Positions 34,821 to 49,554 of a stretch of 64,000 nt of DNA are shown one piece after another. The position numbers and the translations under genes were made by a program. The notes beneath the pieces were generated by a model. It saw only the letters and a program-made list of their open reading frames with translations, did not search any database and was not told the origin of the DNA. The stretch spans positions 6,101,858 to 6,165,857 of the forward strand of contig CM039512.1 in assembly GCA_022432975.1 (NCBI GenBank), written 5' to 3'. This DNA comes from Begonia masoniana (taxonomy: Eukaryota > Streptophyta > Magnoliopsida > Cucurbitales > Begoniaceae). Positions within the stretch are counted from its first letter, which is position 1; the number at the start of each line of letters is the position of its first letter.

Positions 34821-37800
34821 ATGGCTTCCATATCTAGATTGGTTCTCAGAGATTGCCAGTTGCAGAGATGTGATTCTTTTTACAAAGCAGGCTACTCACC
34901 ATCTGTCAAGAGACCTCAACTGCATCTGGGTACGTTTTAGGACTATAAATTAGATTTTCTTAGACTCTCTGTCATTGGGATTCGTATTATGAGCACCTAA
35001 AATCTGTCTGTTCACCATATTATTTATTCATTTCCACTCATTTTCAATTAGATCTCAAAAGCGGCTCCTGTTTACCCAACAATGGAAATCGATTGGCAAT
35101 CCAGTGCAAACTTCCAAGTCCGATTGTTGCCTCTGCAAACCCTTCTAGGTACGCCAAGATTCCTCCTATAAAAATACTTTAATCCTACTGTTCTGGTAAC
35201 TGAAACGTACTCACTCTTAACTATTTTAGATATATGAACTATCATGATTTTCATGCTTCTTTTGAAAGAATATTGCATTGAATTGTATTTTGAGATTTCT
35301 TATATGGGCTGGACCTTTAATTCTGTACTTTTATGGCCAAGCACTTAAAAGATACTTACCTTCACCACTTTGATTCCCCTGGATGTTGTGCTGTAGATGA
35401 ATCTTGGATAGTTAGTGTTACTTTGTTTAATCTCCTGTTCTTCAAGTTGGATTTCAAGTATTATAGTATTCTCCTTAGGCATTGTGTGGAATGCTTGTGT
35501 ATTGTAGTTCCTGTGAGCTCCTGCCCCTGCCGTGACTACATTTCAGGCAAATTAGATATAATGGTATATTTTTATCAACTCAGGAACCCCCAAGTTTTGT
35601 GCAAAGCCACTGCCAATGTATCCGGAGATTCTTCTGGAAGTTCTACCGGAATGAGCCAGTATGAGCGAATTATTGAAACATTGACTACCCTTTTTCCCGT
35701 TTGGGTATGTTTTGTGTTTGTTTTTTCATTTAGCTTGCTGATTTTTCATGGCTGTCAGTTGTTTTTGTGAATAACTTTTTGATACCCGTTTAAACTATCT
35801 ATTAACAGGTCATTTTGGGCACCATAATTGGCATCTACAAGCCGTCTGCAGTTACTACTCTCTTGTCTTCCATGACTCTTATCACTAAATTTTTTTTTTC
35901 GCCCTCATTTTATAATCTGAGTTGTCTTCCAGGTTACTTGGTTGGAGACAGACCTCTTCACTCTTGGCTTGGGTTTCCTCATGCTTTCAATGGGACTGAC
36001 ATTGACATTTGAAGATTTTCGACGATGTTTGAGAAATCCATGGACGGTGAGACAACTATTCTCCTTGACAAACACGACTAGTCACCATCATTGCTAATAT
36101 AATTCATTTTTGCATTTTTTTTTTAAATAAGAATCGAAGTATATTGAAAGAATAAAAATACAATATAAGATCGGAGAAGTACCCTTCCCGAGAGAGAAGC
36201 AATTCATTTCTCTATCTCTGATTCAGTTGTTCGCAATAATACATTTGTGATTGCAGGTTGGCGTAGGATTTCTTGCTCAGTATTTTATCAAACCCTTGTT
36301 AGGATTTGTCATTGCAATGGTACTACCTTTCTTTTATGTACATCTATTATTTATTTCTCTAAACATCTGTCAACTTTGGCTTGTGGCAATCATACAATAG
36401 GATTAAACAAGACGAAATTATGCAAAGATTGTAATTGGGCAATTTTTTACTCACTATTTTACTTTTTTTCGACAATTTTCAGAGTCTCAAACTCTCTGCT
36501 CCTCTTGCTACTGGTCTCATTTTGGTTTCCTGCTGCCCTGGAGGTCAGGCATCAAATGTTGCAACTTATATCTCAAAGGGAAATGTGGCACTTTCTGTTC
36601 TCATGACAACGTAAATTCTATCCACTTCCATTAATTTACCTCATGTTGATTGGCAGAAGATAATATTTTTGCACGATTTTGATGTTATATTCTACATCTT
36701 CTTGTCTGTATTGTACTTCCAATAGCTGTTCAACAGTCGGTGCTATTGTCATGACTCCTCTTCTAACGAAGCTTCTCGCCGGGCAGCTTGTCCCTGTTGA
36801 TGCAGCTGTAAGTTTAGCCAGGCTATCAATTATTTTTTCGTTCTGCATAGCATGTGACTCTTACGAGATTTGTCTAGTGGAAATGAATGCTCTAAGTCTA
36901 ACACTACAATGTTATATTGCTAAGTAGGTCTATACGTCTTTTAGGATCTATCATTTTAGTTTAATTCTCTTCAATCAAAAAGATATTGCTTTCTTGGCAT
37001 GGCAACTTCATAGGATTATCATATGTATCACTGATTAAAATTCACATGAAACACCATAAACATTTGTGTGACGGCAATATCCTTTGGTTTTTGAATTAGA
37101 CCTGGCCAATATTGTGTAGCATATTGGTACTCAGCTGATCAATGATTCGACAAGAGGTTTATGCTTGTCATAGTTTTGGTCAGTTTGTCATCTAGTCCAT
37201 TATTTTGTTTTGTAATCGAAGATTTCCTCGGGAAATATCAAATCCCACCGTGAGGAAGAATTAAGTTACAAAAATAAAACTAATGGTAAAGGTATAGTTG
37301 CCGCCATAAGATTAATCCGAACATTTACATAAAAAAAACTTATGACTGTCGTCGAAGATTTTCTTTTTATATCTAATTCCCACATGTAATTTTGACGCAT
37401 GTTTAATATTGTTGACTGTAGTCAGTAGTTGTCTATGTGAATCTTTGCAGGGTTTGGCTATCAGCACTTTTCAGGTTGTCTTAGTTCCAACGGTTGTCGG
37501 AGGTATATCACGTCGTTGAATGTCGGGACGACATTTCCGACAATTTCTTGTTCAATCCATTGTTGTTTTATTTTTCAGTTTTGGCGAATGAGTTCTTCCC
37601 CAAATTCACTTCAAAGATAATCACAGTGACCCCCTTGATTGGAGTTATTCTCACCACATTACTCTGTGCAAGCCCTGTAAGTTTTAAAGTTGTTTCGAAT
37701 GTAATTTGAGTGGTGCCATTTCTGACGGTTTTCGAAGTAAAGACTTTCTTTCATTGAAGATTGGGCAAGTTGCAGATGTTTTGAAAGCTCAAGGTGCACA

Positions 37801-38666
37801 ACTAATATTACCCGTTGCTGCTCTCCACGCTGCCGCCTTTGCTCTTGGTTATTGGCTTTCGAAAATATCGTTTGGCGAATCAACTTCTCGAACGATTTCC
37901 ATAGAATGCTGGGATGCAGGTAATATTTTCACTTTTCTTATTTTATGTTCTATAATTAAATTTTTAGGTGCTTTATATGCAATACGCAAGTAAAAAGAAT
38001 AACGTGATCTGAAAACACCAGAAAGGTGTTTTTGAAAATGAAAAATGAATACTTTTAGAGAAAAAACTGTTCTTGAAAAACACTTTTTAACTGTTTTATT
38101 AAAAAAAAAAAAGCATACCCTTAGTATAGAGCTTTCTTCTTCTCCTCAATAAACCTTGGACAAAAGTTTTATCCCCATTACTCAAATATTAAGCTAATCC
38201 AGATGATTTTCAAGTTAAAGTAGTTCCGAAAATAATGGAAAAAAACAACTGAAAATGAAATGTTGGATTAAGTCCATGTCTTGGTCGAGTTTTTATATCC
38301 AAGCATCGAACAATTCACCGACCATGACTGAAATCTAGTATATTTTCTAACCGTTTAACCCGAAAATAATGAAATTTTCATTTTTTCAGAGCTCTGCACT
38401 TGGGTTTCTGCTTGCTCAGAAACATTTCACAAATCCACTGGTGGCTGTCCCGTCTGCCGTTAGCGTGGTTTGTATGGCGGTACGAATCGAATATTCCTCC
38501 TAACTCACTCGATTTCCCTTATTTCCTTATTCTCCTTAGATTTCTACCAATTTTCAATAAAATGATTGTTAAAATCTGTGTTTTACAGCTTGGAGGAAGT
38601 GCTCTGGCTGTGTATTGGAGAAACCAGCCAATTCCTCTTGATGATAAAGATGACTTCAAGGAATGA
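34821..38666 (+). CDS. BASS1: Plastid sodium/metabolite cotransporter, BASS1-like, with one frameshift
   Basis: Thirteen exons: 34821-34929, 35052-35148, 35584-35704, 35809-35850, 35933-36046, 36257-36319, 36483-36610, 36726-36807, 37451-37502, 37579-37676, 37760-37919, 38390-38479, 38589-38666, all with GT-AG introns. About 410 aa. The N-terminus (about 1-85) is Ser-rich and looks like a plastid transit peptide. The rest is the bile acid:Na+ symporter fold with several membrane helices (for example [15 protein letters not shown] and [19 protein letters not shown], the latter being the conserved substrate/Na+ region). The closest relative I recall is Arabidopsis BASS1 (At1g78560); the substrate is not established. 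Exon 11 has one base too many (extra T near 37910, TGC-TGG-GAT where the family reads CGMQ). As written, this shifts the last about 55 residues into a frame that stops at about 38462. The upstream frame is intact. Confidence 0.88.
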
Positions 38667-39047
38667 AGAAGATCAGCCATTTCTTTGGTGGGTTATCATA
38701 GTTCTTCGTAGGAAATCTTAGTTTTGATTTGTTTTAGCTAAGTTGATTGATGTTCTTATTTTTGCCTCGATTACAGGGGCTATTTTGATTCTTCATGCTT
38801 GAGAAATTATTGAACTATTCTTGGAATCAGAACACTTGGTAGACGTTGTTTTCAGAAACTGTTTTCGAAAAACAACTCTGACAAACGATGTGTTTTCTGT
38901 GGAAACTGCCGAAAAGTGTTTTCAGAATCTGTGTTTTTCCTGTTTGGGTTCTTCTTTTCCTGCTACTCCATCTCCATCCATGTCGACATCTTCTTCAATG
39001 GTGTTTGGCGTTTGGGGAAACTACTGTAAGTAGAAGGTAAAAATCAT
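38667..39047. other. 3' region of the BASS1-like gene
   Basis: 3' UTR-like sequence with no other gene supported. A short open frame at 38821-39033 is not recognisable. Confidence 0.4.
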
Positions 39048-39059
39048 TTTAAATTTGGA

Positions 39060-39405
39060 AAAAGTTCAATTTAGCCCCAACGTATGGGATCAGTGGTCAT
39101 TTGGTCTCTAACGTTTATTTTTGACCCAATCAGACCCTATCGTATACATCGTTTGCAATTCAGACCCTCCCGTTAAATTTTTCATTAAATTTAACTTTGA
39201 CTTTAGGGATTTGGAGAGAAAATAATGGTATTTTAGGGTTTTAGTACCGCACGTGCAAAACACGTGTCAAATTTAATGGAAAATTAAACGGGAGGGTTTG
39301 AATTACAAACAGTGTATACGATAGGGTCTGATTGGATCAAAAATAAACGTTATGGACCAAATGACCACTGACCCCATACGTGGGCTAAATTGAACTTTTC
39401 TCTTT
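39060..39405. repeat. MITE with about 140-bp terminal inverted repeats, about 345 bp
   Basis: The left end AAAAAGTTCAATTTAGCC and right end GGCTAAATTGAACTTTT are inverted copies. Similarity continues inward past CCAAATGACC and CCCTATCGTATAC. The target duplication AAATTTGGA (9 bp) lies at 39051-39059 and 39406-39414, typical of Mutator-like elements. A short central palindrome (CACGTGCAAAACACGTG) lies at about 39249-39265. Confidence 0.85.
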
Positions 39406-39419
39406 AAATTTGGAATCTC

Positions 39420-40385
39420 AATGTATTTTTTTAAAAAAATTCTTATATTTTTCTTAACAAATCAATCGTTAAACTATCAAAAATTTAACAATTTAAATCT
39501 CAGCGGACACTTATGGTCCCTGTTTTACCTTTTATGCTGACGACTGTAGCGCGGGGGACTGCTCTACAGAAGCGGTCCCTCCTGCTCTCCAGGATATGAA
39601 CATTTCTTCATTTTATAATTACAAAAATATCAAATGATATTTAATTTATTTAAAAATTTTACTACATGTTTCTTACATTATGGGAAGATAATTTGAAAAT
39701 TTTCGTGATTTTCTAACACTTTATGATTTATTATAATTATTTTATAAAATAATTAATTAAAATTACAATATATCGTACAAATGTTATAAAATCACGAAAC
39801 TTTTCAGATTATATTCTCATGATGTGCTGAACATGTGGTAAAAATTTTAAGTCAATTTAATATTGTGTGATATTTTTTTAAAATTAATTTATAAGGGACG
39901 TCATGTTTCTTCTTCACTTTATAAATTAATTTTAACAAATTACTAAATGATATTAAATGTACTTGAAATTTTTATCACATGTTCGTCACATCATGAGAAG
40001 AAAATCTAAAAAGTTTCGTAATTTTGTAACACTTATACGATATATTATAATTTTAGTTAATTATTTTATGAAATAATTATAATAAATCATACAAGTGTTA
40101 GAAAATTACAAAAAAATTTATATTATTTCTCATAATATAATGAACATGTGGTAAAAAATTTCAAGTAAATTGAATATATTTTTTTAAAATTAATTTATAA
40201 AATAAAAAAGTGGCCTATCCTCCAAGCACAGGGGGTCACTCCAGCGTAAAACGTAAAATGGGGGGTTATAGGGCGTTCGATTTAATTTAAATTCGTTAAG
40301 TTTTTGATAGTTATGGGCGTTAATTTATCCCGTTAATCTTTAAGAATTAAAAAATAATAAAAAAAAATTGGTGTTTAAAATTGTT
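39420..40385. repeat. Long-TIR foldback element C
   Basis: The outer arms contain AACTATCAAAAA.TTAAC.AATTTAAAT followed by a GGTCC..TTTTAC.TTTTA.GCTG block, inverted at 40240-40330. The interior (39600-40205) is an inverted duplicate of the same core found in foldbacks A and B. There is no coding sequence. The ends are approximate. Confidence 0.65.
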
Positions 40386-42573
<2,188 letters not shown>

Positions 42574-45500
42574 ATGTCTCCGACCAACTGGGAAGCCGAT
42601 AAAATGTAAGGATAATTTGTTTATACGTTTCGTTACGTTTTTTAGCCTTTTTTTTAATAAGTTTCTGCAATGTTTTTGGTCGGAATGGGAGTCTCTGTTA
42701 TCGGTACGATGTGTTCGAGGCTCTTTTTCAGTAACTTTCTCTCGACGCTATTGTTTCTTTGTGTTCTCAATCGCGTGTCTTTGTTTTCACGAACGGATGT
42801 TGTTCTTTTTTGCATTTTACTGACGAAAACTTCCGATGTTCGACCTTTTGTTGTTGGTAGTGTTCTTGTTGTTTACCTTTATCATTCCGTGTCGTCGCTT
42901 TCCAAAGTCTGTTTCATTTTTCTTAGCTATGAAATCAAGCTTTATCGAATTTCATGCTAAATATCCTAGAAAGAGGAGAGAGAATAGATTTTGTTTGCTT
43001 TCATAGGTGGAAGAACATGTTCTCCTTAATGAGAAAACATGTTTTGAGAAGATGAGAGCATTTATTGGATCCAGGTTTCAAGAAATGGCAAAATTGTTTT
43101 GATCTAAGTTTATTTCACTTTGCTGAAAAGACAAACTCGTATTAGATGAATTTTTTTACATTTCTAAATGTAGTTTATTGTTTTTTTCTTACACTATCCA
43201 AATGGCTTACTCTGAATGATAGGCTTGATATTTATATACACGACTACTTGAGGAAGAAGAAATTAAATACAACTGCTAAGACGTTTTTAGCTGAAGGGAG
43301 AATTTCTGCTCATCCTGTCGGTAAGGATGTTCCTAATTTAAGGAAAATGAAAATTACTAAGCACTTAAACTACAATTTTTCCTCTGAACTTGTTGTGTCT
43401 CCAGCTATTGATGCTCCTGGTGGTTTTCTTCTTGAATGGTGGTCTATTTTCTGGGACATTTTTATTGCCAGGCACGAGGAAAAACACTCTGAAGCAGCTG
43501 CATCTCACAACGAGGTTTGATTATAAGTTGTTGATTCAATTTGGGTGCTCTTATCTTTTTTTATGAAAAGAGGGCTGTAATGTTTGAGTACCTGTAATGC
43601 AAGATATTAAGAAATTGAGGTTTTCGCCATATTAATGTTTTTCGTTGCTACGCTCTATTTTAAATTAGAAAGGACTAGAGTATTTTCTAAAAAATGTTTT
43701 GAAGTATAAGCCCATTTTCCTTTTAATAAATGTATTGTTTTGGAAAACCTTGAATTTATTTTACTCATAGTGCTGAATCTCTTAGAAGAATCATGCATTT
43801 GATGAATAGAGGCTATAGGGAAAGAATCTCTACAACTATTGTTTTTGTTGCTGGGAATATTGTAATCATTTGGGGAAGGCTATAGAACTGTAAACCAGGA
43901 AAAAAAAAACTAAATATTCAGAAAATTTACCCGAATAAGCAGTGGGAAATGTAACATAATCAGCATAGAAGTGATGTTGGAATTGTGCACAGTGGACATC
44001 AGAGGAATTCATAATATTTTACCACCTAAATATAGATAGATAACTAATTGTATACTAGGAATGGAAAAGTATAAATTACAAAATAGGTGAATATCTTGTT
44101 CTTTAATGTTATAGAAAGGTTGAACCTATGTAGGAGAAATTAAAAGACATTTCCCTGTTTCTCCTAATTTCTTGAGATTCGTCCACTGAACTTCTTAGCA
44201 ATCTTGCAAATGGGCCAGTTGGCAATGACACTTATATGAGATGGAAGTTGGCAATGACTCTAATTTTATACTTTAATATTATATACTTTAATGTACCTTC
44301 ATTGGTGTAAGTTGTCTACTATTTTTTGATTTGTCATAATTACTTTATCAATGAATGGACACATCATAGTATAAGATTATAAAGTACATTTACCATTCCT
44401 CATAAATTTAATGACGTGAGAAAAAGGATCGAAAAATTAAATCTCACTCTTCAGAGAGATGCATTTGATAGTGCAGATGTGAAGATACTTTAATTTAATT
44501 TTTTTGGTAATATGTTGGCTAAACGTAACTTACTGTGTAATTCATGTATGAACTGTGAGTAGCATCTGGATCCAAATCATGCCTCACCATTGAAAGAGGT
44601 TGCAGCGGCTGGCAGGCTTCACGGGTACATCTTATGATGTTTGTTTTGCTGTCATGACTAATTACTAATTTTATTTGATTGATAAAGACTTGCTAGTTTA
44701 TTAAATGATTGGATATGTAGTGAAGCATGGGGAAGTACACCACAAGGCATGGCAAGGCACTTTGAAGCTCAAATCCAGAATCGGAAACTTCCAGTAGTTA
44801 TCATTGTTATATGTTCTTTTTGTGCGTTTCATTACTGTTTGAACGGCCATTGATCTCGCTTTCATTTACTTAGGACAAAATGGGTGACACAAATTCAGTT
44901 GCTGCTGGTCCAGAAGAATTATTGTTTCAGGTCCCCGGTAATCCTCGATTGACTTTTTATTTGCTTTGAAAGCTCCCCCCTAATTCCCCAAGTAATATAT
45001 TTTTATGTCTATAACTTGAGCAAAAATGTTGTGCTTGATTTGTTTGATATTTGAATCCAGATTTACTGGTCAACATGGGATTAGTTACTGGGTATAGTGA
45101 AATTACTCCTTTTGCCTTGACATATATTGCATCTTCAAAAATTGAAGAAGCAATAATGAAAGAGTTTTCTGTGTGACAAATCCTTATATTATTAGTGATT
45201 TAAGTTTATTGATTTCTGAATTCCATCATCTTATTTAATTCCATTGTTAAACTGGAGCTTATAATGTTTTCTTGCTGTATTAGGTTCTAATCAAGGTGAT
45301 AGCAATTTGACTTTAAAAGGATGGCCTTTGCAAGTAGGCATTCTACTTCAAGCTTACAATCATATAATATGTTCTTGTATGAAAATGATTATTGGTTGAT
45401 GTTCTTAATATGACCTCTTTCAGGGATTGGATCCACTAAGATCTGAGCTATTACAACAGCAAAAGTCTATGATGCAGTCGCCTCAGTCTCTAAATCAATT

Positions 45501-48500
45501 TGAGTTGCAGCAACAGTTTATGCCTCAGGCCCAGCACAACTTTGCATCAGCTAGTGAGTTGGAATCCGGAATGATGAGATTGCTTCTTAATAATCAACTC
45601 ATAGCTCTTGGAAAAGACGGTCGAAAATCTTTTCATGGTGATATTGTTCCTAATGGACCAAAGATGCAAGATTTTCTCCCAGATTTACCACATGGACATA
45701 ACAATTCATTAATTAAGGTATTTTTCTTCTTATACCTTTATCGTTCACTAATCTCATCATTTATGCTATTTTCTCGTCTGTCACGGTTTAAGCGACATAA
45801 TTTCTTTTAAATTATTATTGAAAACAATAAATACCTGCAGCCTGAGTATGCACAACATCTACTTTCAAGTCAACGGTCTTTGAATTCAAATTATCAACCA
45901 CAGCAGGGAGATAATCTGGCTAATTCTAGCTGCATAAATGCCTATGGATGCATTCCCAGTGCATTCCAAGGAGCCGAACAGGTAGACAAATCACTAGGTG
46001 TTTATTGTGTCTTTTATTTATACGCATTCCTTATTCTTTCTTCACAATTTTTTTTTCTCCAATTACAAGGCAGAATACATTATGTCTACAACATTGAAAC
46101 AATTCTCAACTAGTTATATAAATCTTTTTTGGGTAATTGAACTAAGATATTTTCACTTCTATTTCATTTATTAAAATGCCTTCTGTTATCTTTCATTTTG
46201 GGTGTTCTGAAGGCCTTAAAAAATCATATTGGGAGAAAGAGAAAGTATTCAGCAACATCTTTAGGACCTGCTAGTAGCTCAGGAACTGTAAACAACACCG
46301 GACAGTCCCCCGCGTCACCTTTGGCATCTTCTATTTACACAACTGGGGATGTGATGCCAATCCAGGGTAGTATGGATGATGGACTATTAGTAACTAAAGT
46401 GGATTCATTTCTCTCTCCTAATGGATCAGAATCTAGGAATCAAGCTGATGTGTCTGTAGAAACCAACCAAGGTATAATTCATCCTACATCCTTTGTGGTT
46501 TGAAGACCTGCTAACCAATTCACATGCAAAAAACTAACATTTACTTCTTATAAGGCTTCACATTGACTGAAATTCAACCAATTCGTGCGAGTACTACTAA
46601 AATTGAATGCTGTCACTTCTCATTTGACGGAAAATTACTTGCTACTGGCGGGCATGACCTAAAGGTAAATTAAGTGGGTCTGCCAGAAGTATAATTCGCT
46701 TGCATTAAAACTTGTTTCTGTTTAGATGGCCCTACTCCTACTTCTAATTTTGTAGTGCAGGTTGTGTTGTGGTGTAGTGACTCCTTTTCAATAAAATCTA
46801 CACTTGAAGAACATTCTCAGTGGATAACAGACGTCCGTTTTAGTCCTAGCACTTCAAGGATTGCTACATCCTCAGCTGATAAAACTGTGAGGATTTGGAA
46901 TGCTGAAAATGTAAGTGAACTTTATCCTCTAATGGGTTAATTTTCGATCCACGTAGAAAACTAAAAAAACCTACTAGAAGTGATTTTATTTACTAATTTG
47001 ATGGCTGGATATCTTAAATTAACGTCGTAGCTCTCTTGCAAACTTATAATTTGCAGCCAGGCTACTCCCTGCGGACTTTCACGGGGCATGCTACAGCAGT
47101 TGCATCATTGGACTTCCACCCGAGTAAAGAGGACCTTGTCTGCTCCTGTGATAATACTAGTGAGATTAGATATTGGAGTATCAAGAATGGTAGTTGTGCT
47201 GGAGTTTTCAAGGTATAACTGAAAAGTGTTCTTTTTATTGTCATGTGTACTTGAAATTTGAGCACTCTGTGGCATCTATAATTAGTTTTTTGGGATGATA
47301 TTAGGGTGGTGCATCGCATATAAGGTTTCAACCTCATCATGGAAGGATTCTTGCTGCTTCAGCAGAGAATTTTGTGTCTCTTCTTGACGTAGAAACCCAA
47401 GTGTGCAGACTTAAGTTGCAGGTTTGCTTATAAAAAACTTTAGTTTCAAGGTTTTTTTTTTTTTTTATATCTTGCACCTTTTTTCCTACTGAAAATAGAT
47501 TTATCCTGCTTGAATGATGCTTTATGTGTGATGTAGTGGCAATCTGTCTGTTGGACAAAAATTAGCTGGTATGAGAAGTGGTCAGATTTTTTTGAATAAT
47601 AATCATAATTTTATTAGAAAGAAAAAGAATGTACAAGGAGAGTTTCAAGTAATCCTCCCCAAAAAACACGGCATGGTGAGGGCCACAGCTAAGATTCAGT
47701 TCTGCATGTGCAATTGGAAATGATTGTAGCGAATGAATAATTTCTAAAATACTTAGAATAATAAGCACTCTTAGAGATAAGGAAGCTGATGTTTTCCCAT
47801 AAGCCAATACTATTGGAGTCATGTCTTCCAAAATGATCGTTATACAGGAATACAAGCCTAGAACTCCAGATATTCAAGAGTCTGGTCCTCTCCTACTATT
47901 GCCTCTACCAACTTTGTTACCTTGCATAGGTACTAACTACTTATACAAGAATTACCTCCTTGGCTCTAACTGCTATCTAACCTCTAGCAGCTAACTGTTC
48001 AATATTCAGGAAGGAGGTTAGACACCCTTATTCACTTCTGGTAACCTTCCTTCTTGCATAAGAATGTGAATGATAAGAACCAACACTATGTTGTAGGAAT
48101 GGAAACTGTTTCAAGATAGCTGTATATGTCTCAATTAATACAATTCTTATGGTTATTATTATTGTTTGGCTTAAAAGATTAAACTGATTGTATCTTTATG
48201 TTATTGTATGATTTCTCTTGATTTAAACGTGCAAGTTTAATTCAAATTTATGCGTCAATGTTGTCTTTTTCATTGCTGTCACAACAAGCATCTGCTTACT
48301 TTGGACTTTTATGCGACAATTTGACAAGCCAATAAGAAAAGAATGATTTTACTGGACATTTCAGGGTCATGAGAACATGATTCATTCCATATGTTGGGAC
48401 CCATCTGGTGAGTTTCTAGCATCCGTGAGTGATGACTTGGTTAAGCTGTGGAAAGTTGGGTCTGGTGGCAAAAGGGAGTGTGTTCATGAGTTGAGTTGCA

Positions 48501-48819
48501 GCAGCAGCAACAAATTCCATTCCTCTGTTTTCCACCCCTCTAATCCTTCTCTCTTGATCATTGGCTGCTACGAGGCAAGTCCTACGTGTTCTTCCTTTTT
48601 CATGCATCTATTTTACTACTCACTCTCAACAATCATCATCTTATTACACATATATGACATCATCATCGTATGCAGACTTTAGAGCTGTGGAATATGAAAG
48701 AGAATAAGACGATGACTGTACATGCGCATGAAAATCTAGTTTCTGGGTTGGCAGCAGCAAATTCTAGTGGATTGGTAGCTTCAACAAGCTATGACAAGTG
48801 TTTGAAGCTTTGGAAATGA
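42574..48819 (+). CDS. LUG: LEUNIG-type transcriptional corepressor, divergent short form
   Basis: Sixteen exons: 42574-42605, 43223-43320, 43405-43514, 44563-44624, 44721-44793, 44874-44937, 45284-45333, 45424-45717, 45841-45981, 46213-46471, 46555-46664, 46761-46910, 47057-47212, 47305-47421, 48365-48574, 48676-48819. 689 aa, in frame throughout. The N-terminus is the LUFS/LisH domain ([16 protein letters not shown], then [20 protein letters not shown]) that binds SEUSS-type adaptors. The middle has the LUG-specific LDPNHAS and LTLKGWPL segments and a basic patch GRKRK. Residues from about 395 are WD40 repeats ([34 protein letters not shown]) that recruit repressive machinery in the nucleus. 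The long Gln-rich stretch normally after LUFS is missing, and intron 3 holds relics of it. Intron 15 uses a GC donor (48575). It may be a lineage-specific paralogue rather than the main LUG gene. Confidence 0.9.
44199..44478 (+). pseudogene. Relic or alternative LEUNIG exons within intron 3
   Basis: 44199-44246 follows a CTTCTTAG acceptor and reads [13 protein letters not shown], matching the ANG..GLVGN segment after the Gln-rich region in LUG. 44384-44478 reads [20 protein letters not shown], matching the YEER.K...QRESLDEA segment. Neither joins exon 3 (which ends in phase 0) in the right frame, and stops flank them. They are probably decayed exons; alternative splicing is possible. Confidence 0.6.
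47470..48300. other. Intron 14 of the LEUNIG-like gene
   Basis: This is the second-largest intron of the gene (intron 3 is longer). It contains sequence such as ATTTTATTAGAAAGAAAAAG (47611-47630) that resembles the A-rich tail region of old retroposons in plant introns. No coding domain is visible. Confidence 0.3.
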
Positions 48820-49554
48820 ACAGCCCCTACCAATTTCTATACTTGACCCATTTTTGTTTGCTTAATCTCAATAGATCATACTTGACCCACAGGCTGATTC
48901 CTAGGCTGGATAATTCAGACTTGGTCGATGTTTTCATTCAGGGAAAATAGTGTCATACAAGGTCTTCACATTGTAAATGCTATATTTTGTTCTTTTGTAA
49001 GATGAAGACAGACAGTAAGTGCTTGTAGAACTTATTATAATTTATAGGCCGAAAAAGAATAGAAGAATCATCTTACTTACTCCTTTATGCATGCCTCACT
49101 CGGCTCGGGTGATATAATTAAGTCGGTGGAGCTCCACTCTTGCAATTGGGGGGTCGATGCGATCACGGGTTGGATGCCTAATTATCCAAACGGTAATAAA
49201 TAGTATAATACTTCCTTAAAAATATGTAAAAAAAAGTTCAAAATGATGTCATTAAAATAAGAAATTCAGAAGATTTTCTTCCAACCTATTTTTGTTCAAA
49301 CATTCAAAGAAAAAAACTCAACTTTACAGCATCTTCAGCAAAGAATTGTGAAGGAAAATTCTCCGATACAGGGATGTCCAAGGTCAGCTAATTCCAGCTA
49401 TAACTATAAAATCCCCATTCTATTAAAGAACAAATATTACATTTAAGGAAACATACTTGCTATTTGAATCTGCATTATTACTTTATTAGGCATTGTTATA
49501 TACTCGTCTTCAATCCGACAAATAAGTATTTGTAACACTGAATAAAATCCACCA
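48820..49554. other. Convergent intergenic region
   Basis: The 735-bp space between two genes that end toward each other (LEUNIG-like on plus, ABCG32 on minus). It holds both 3' UTRs. I see nothing else. Confidence 0.5.
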
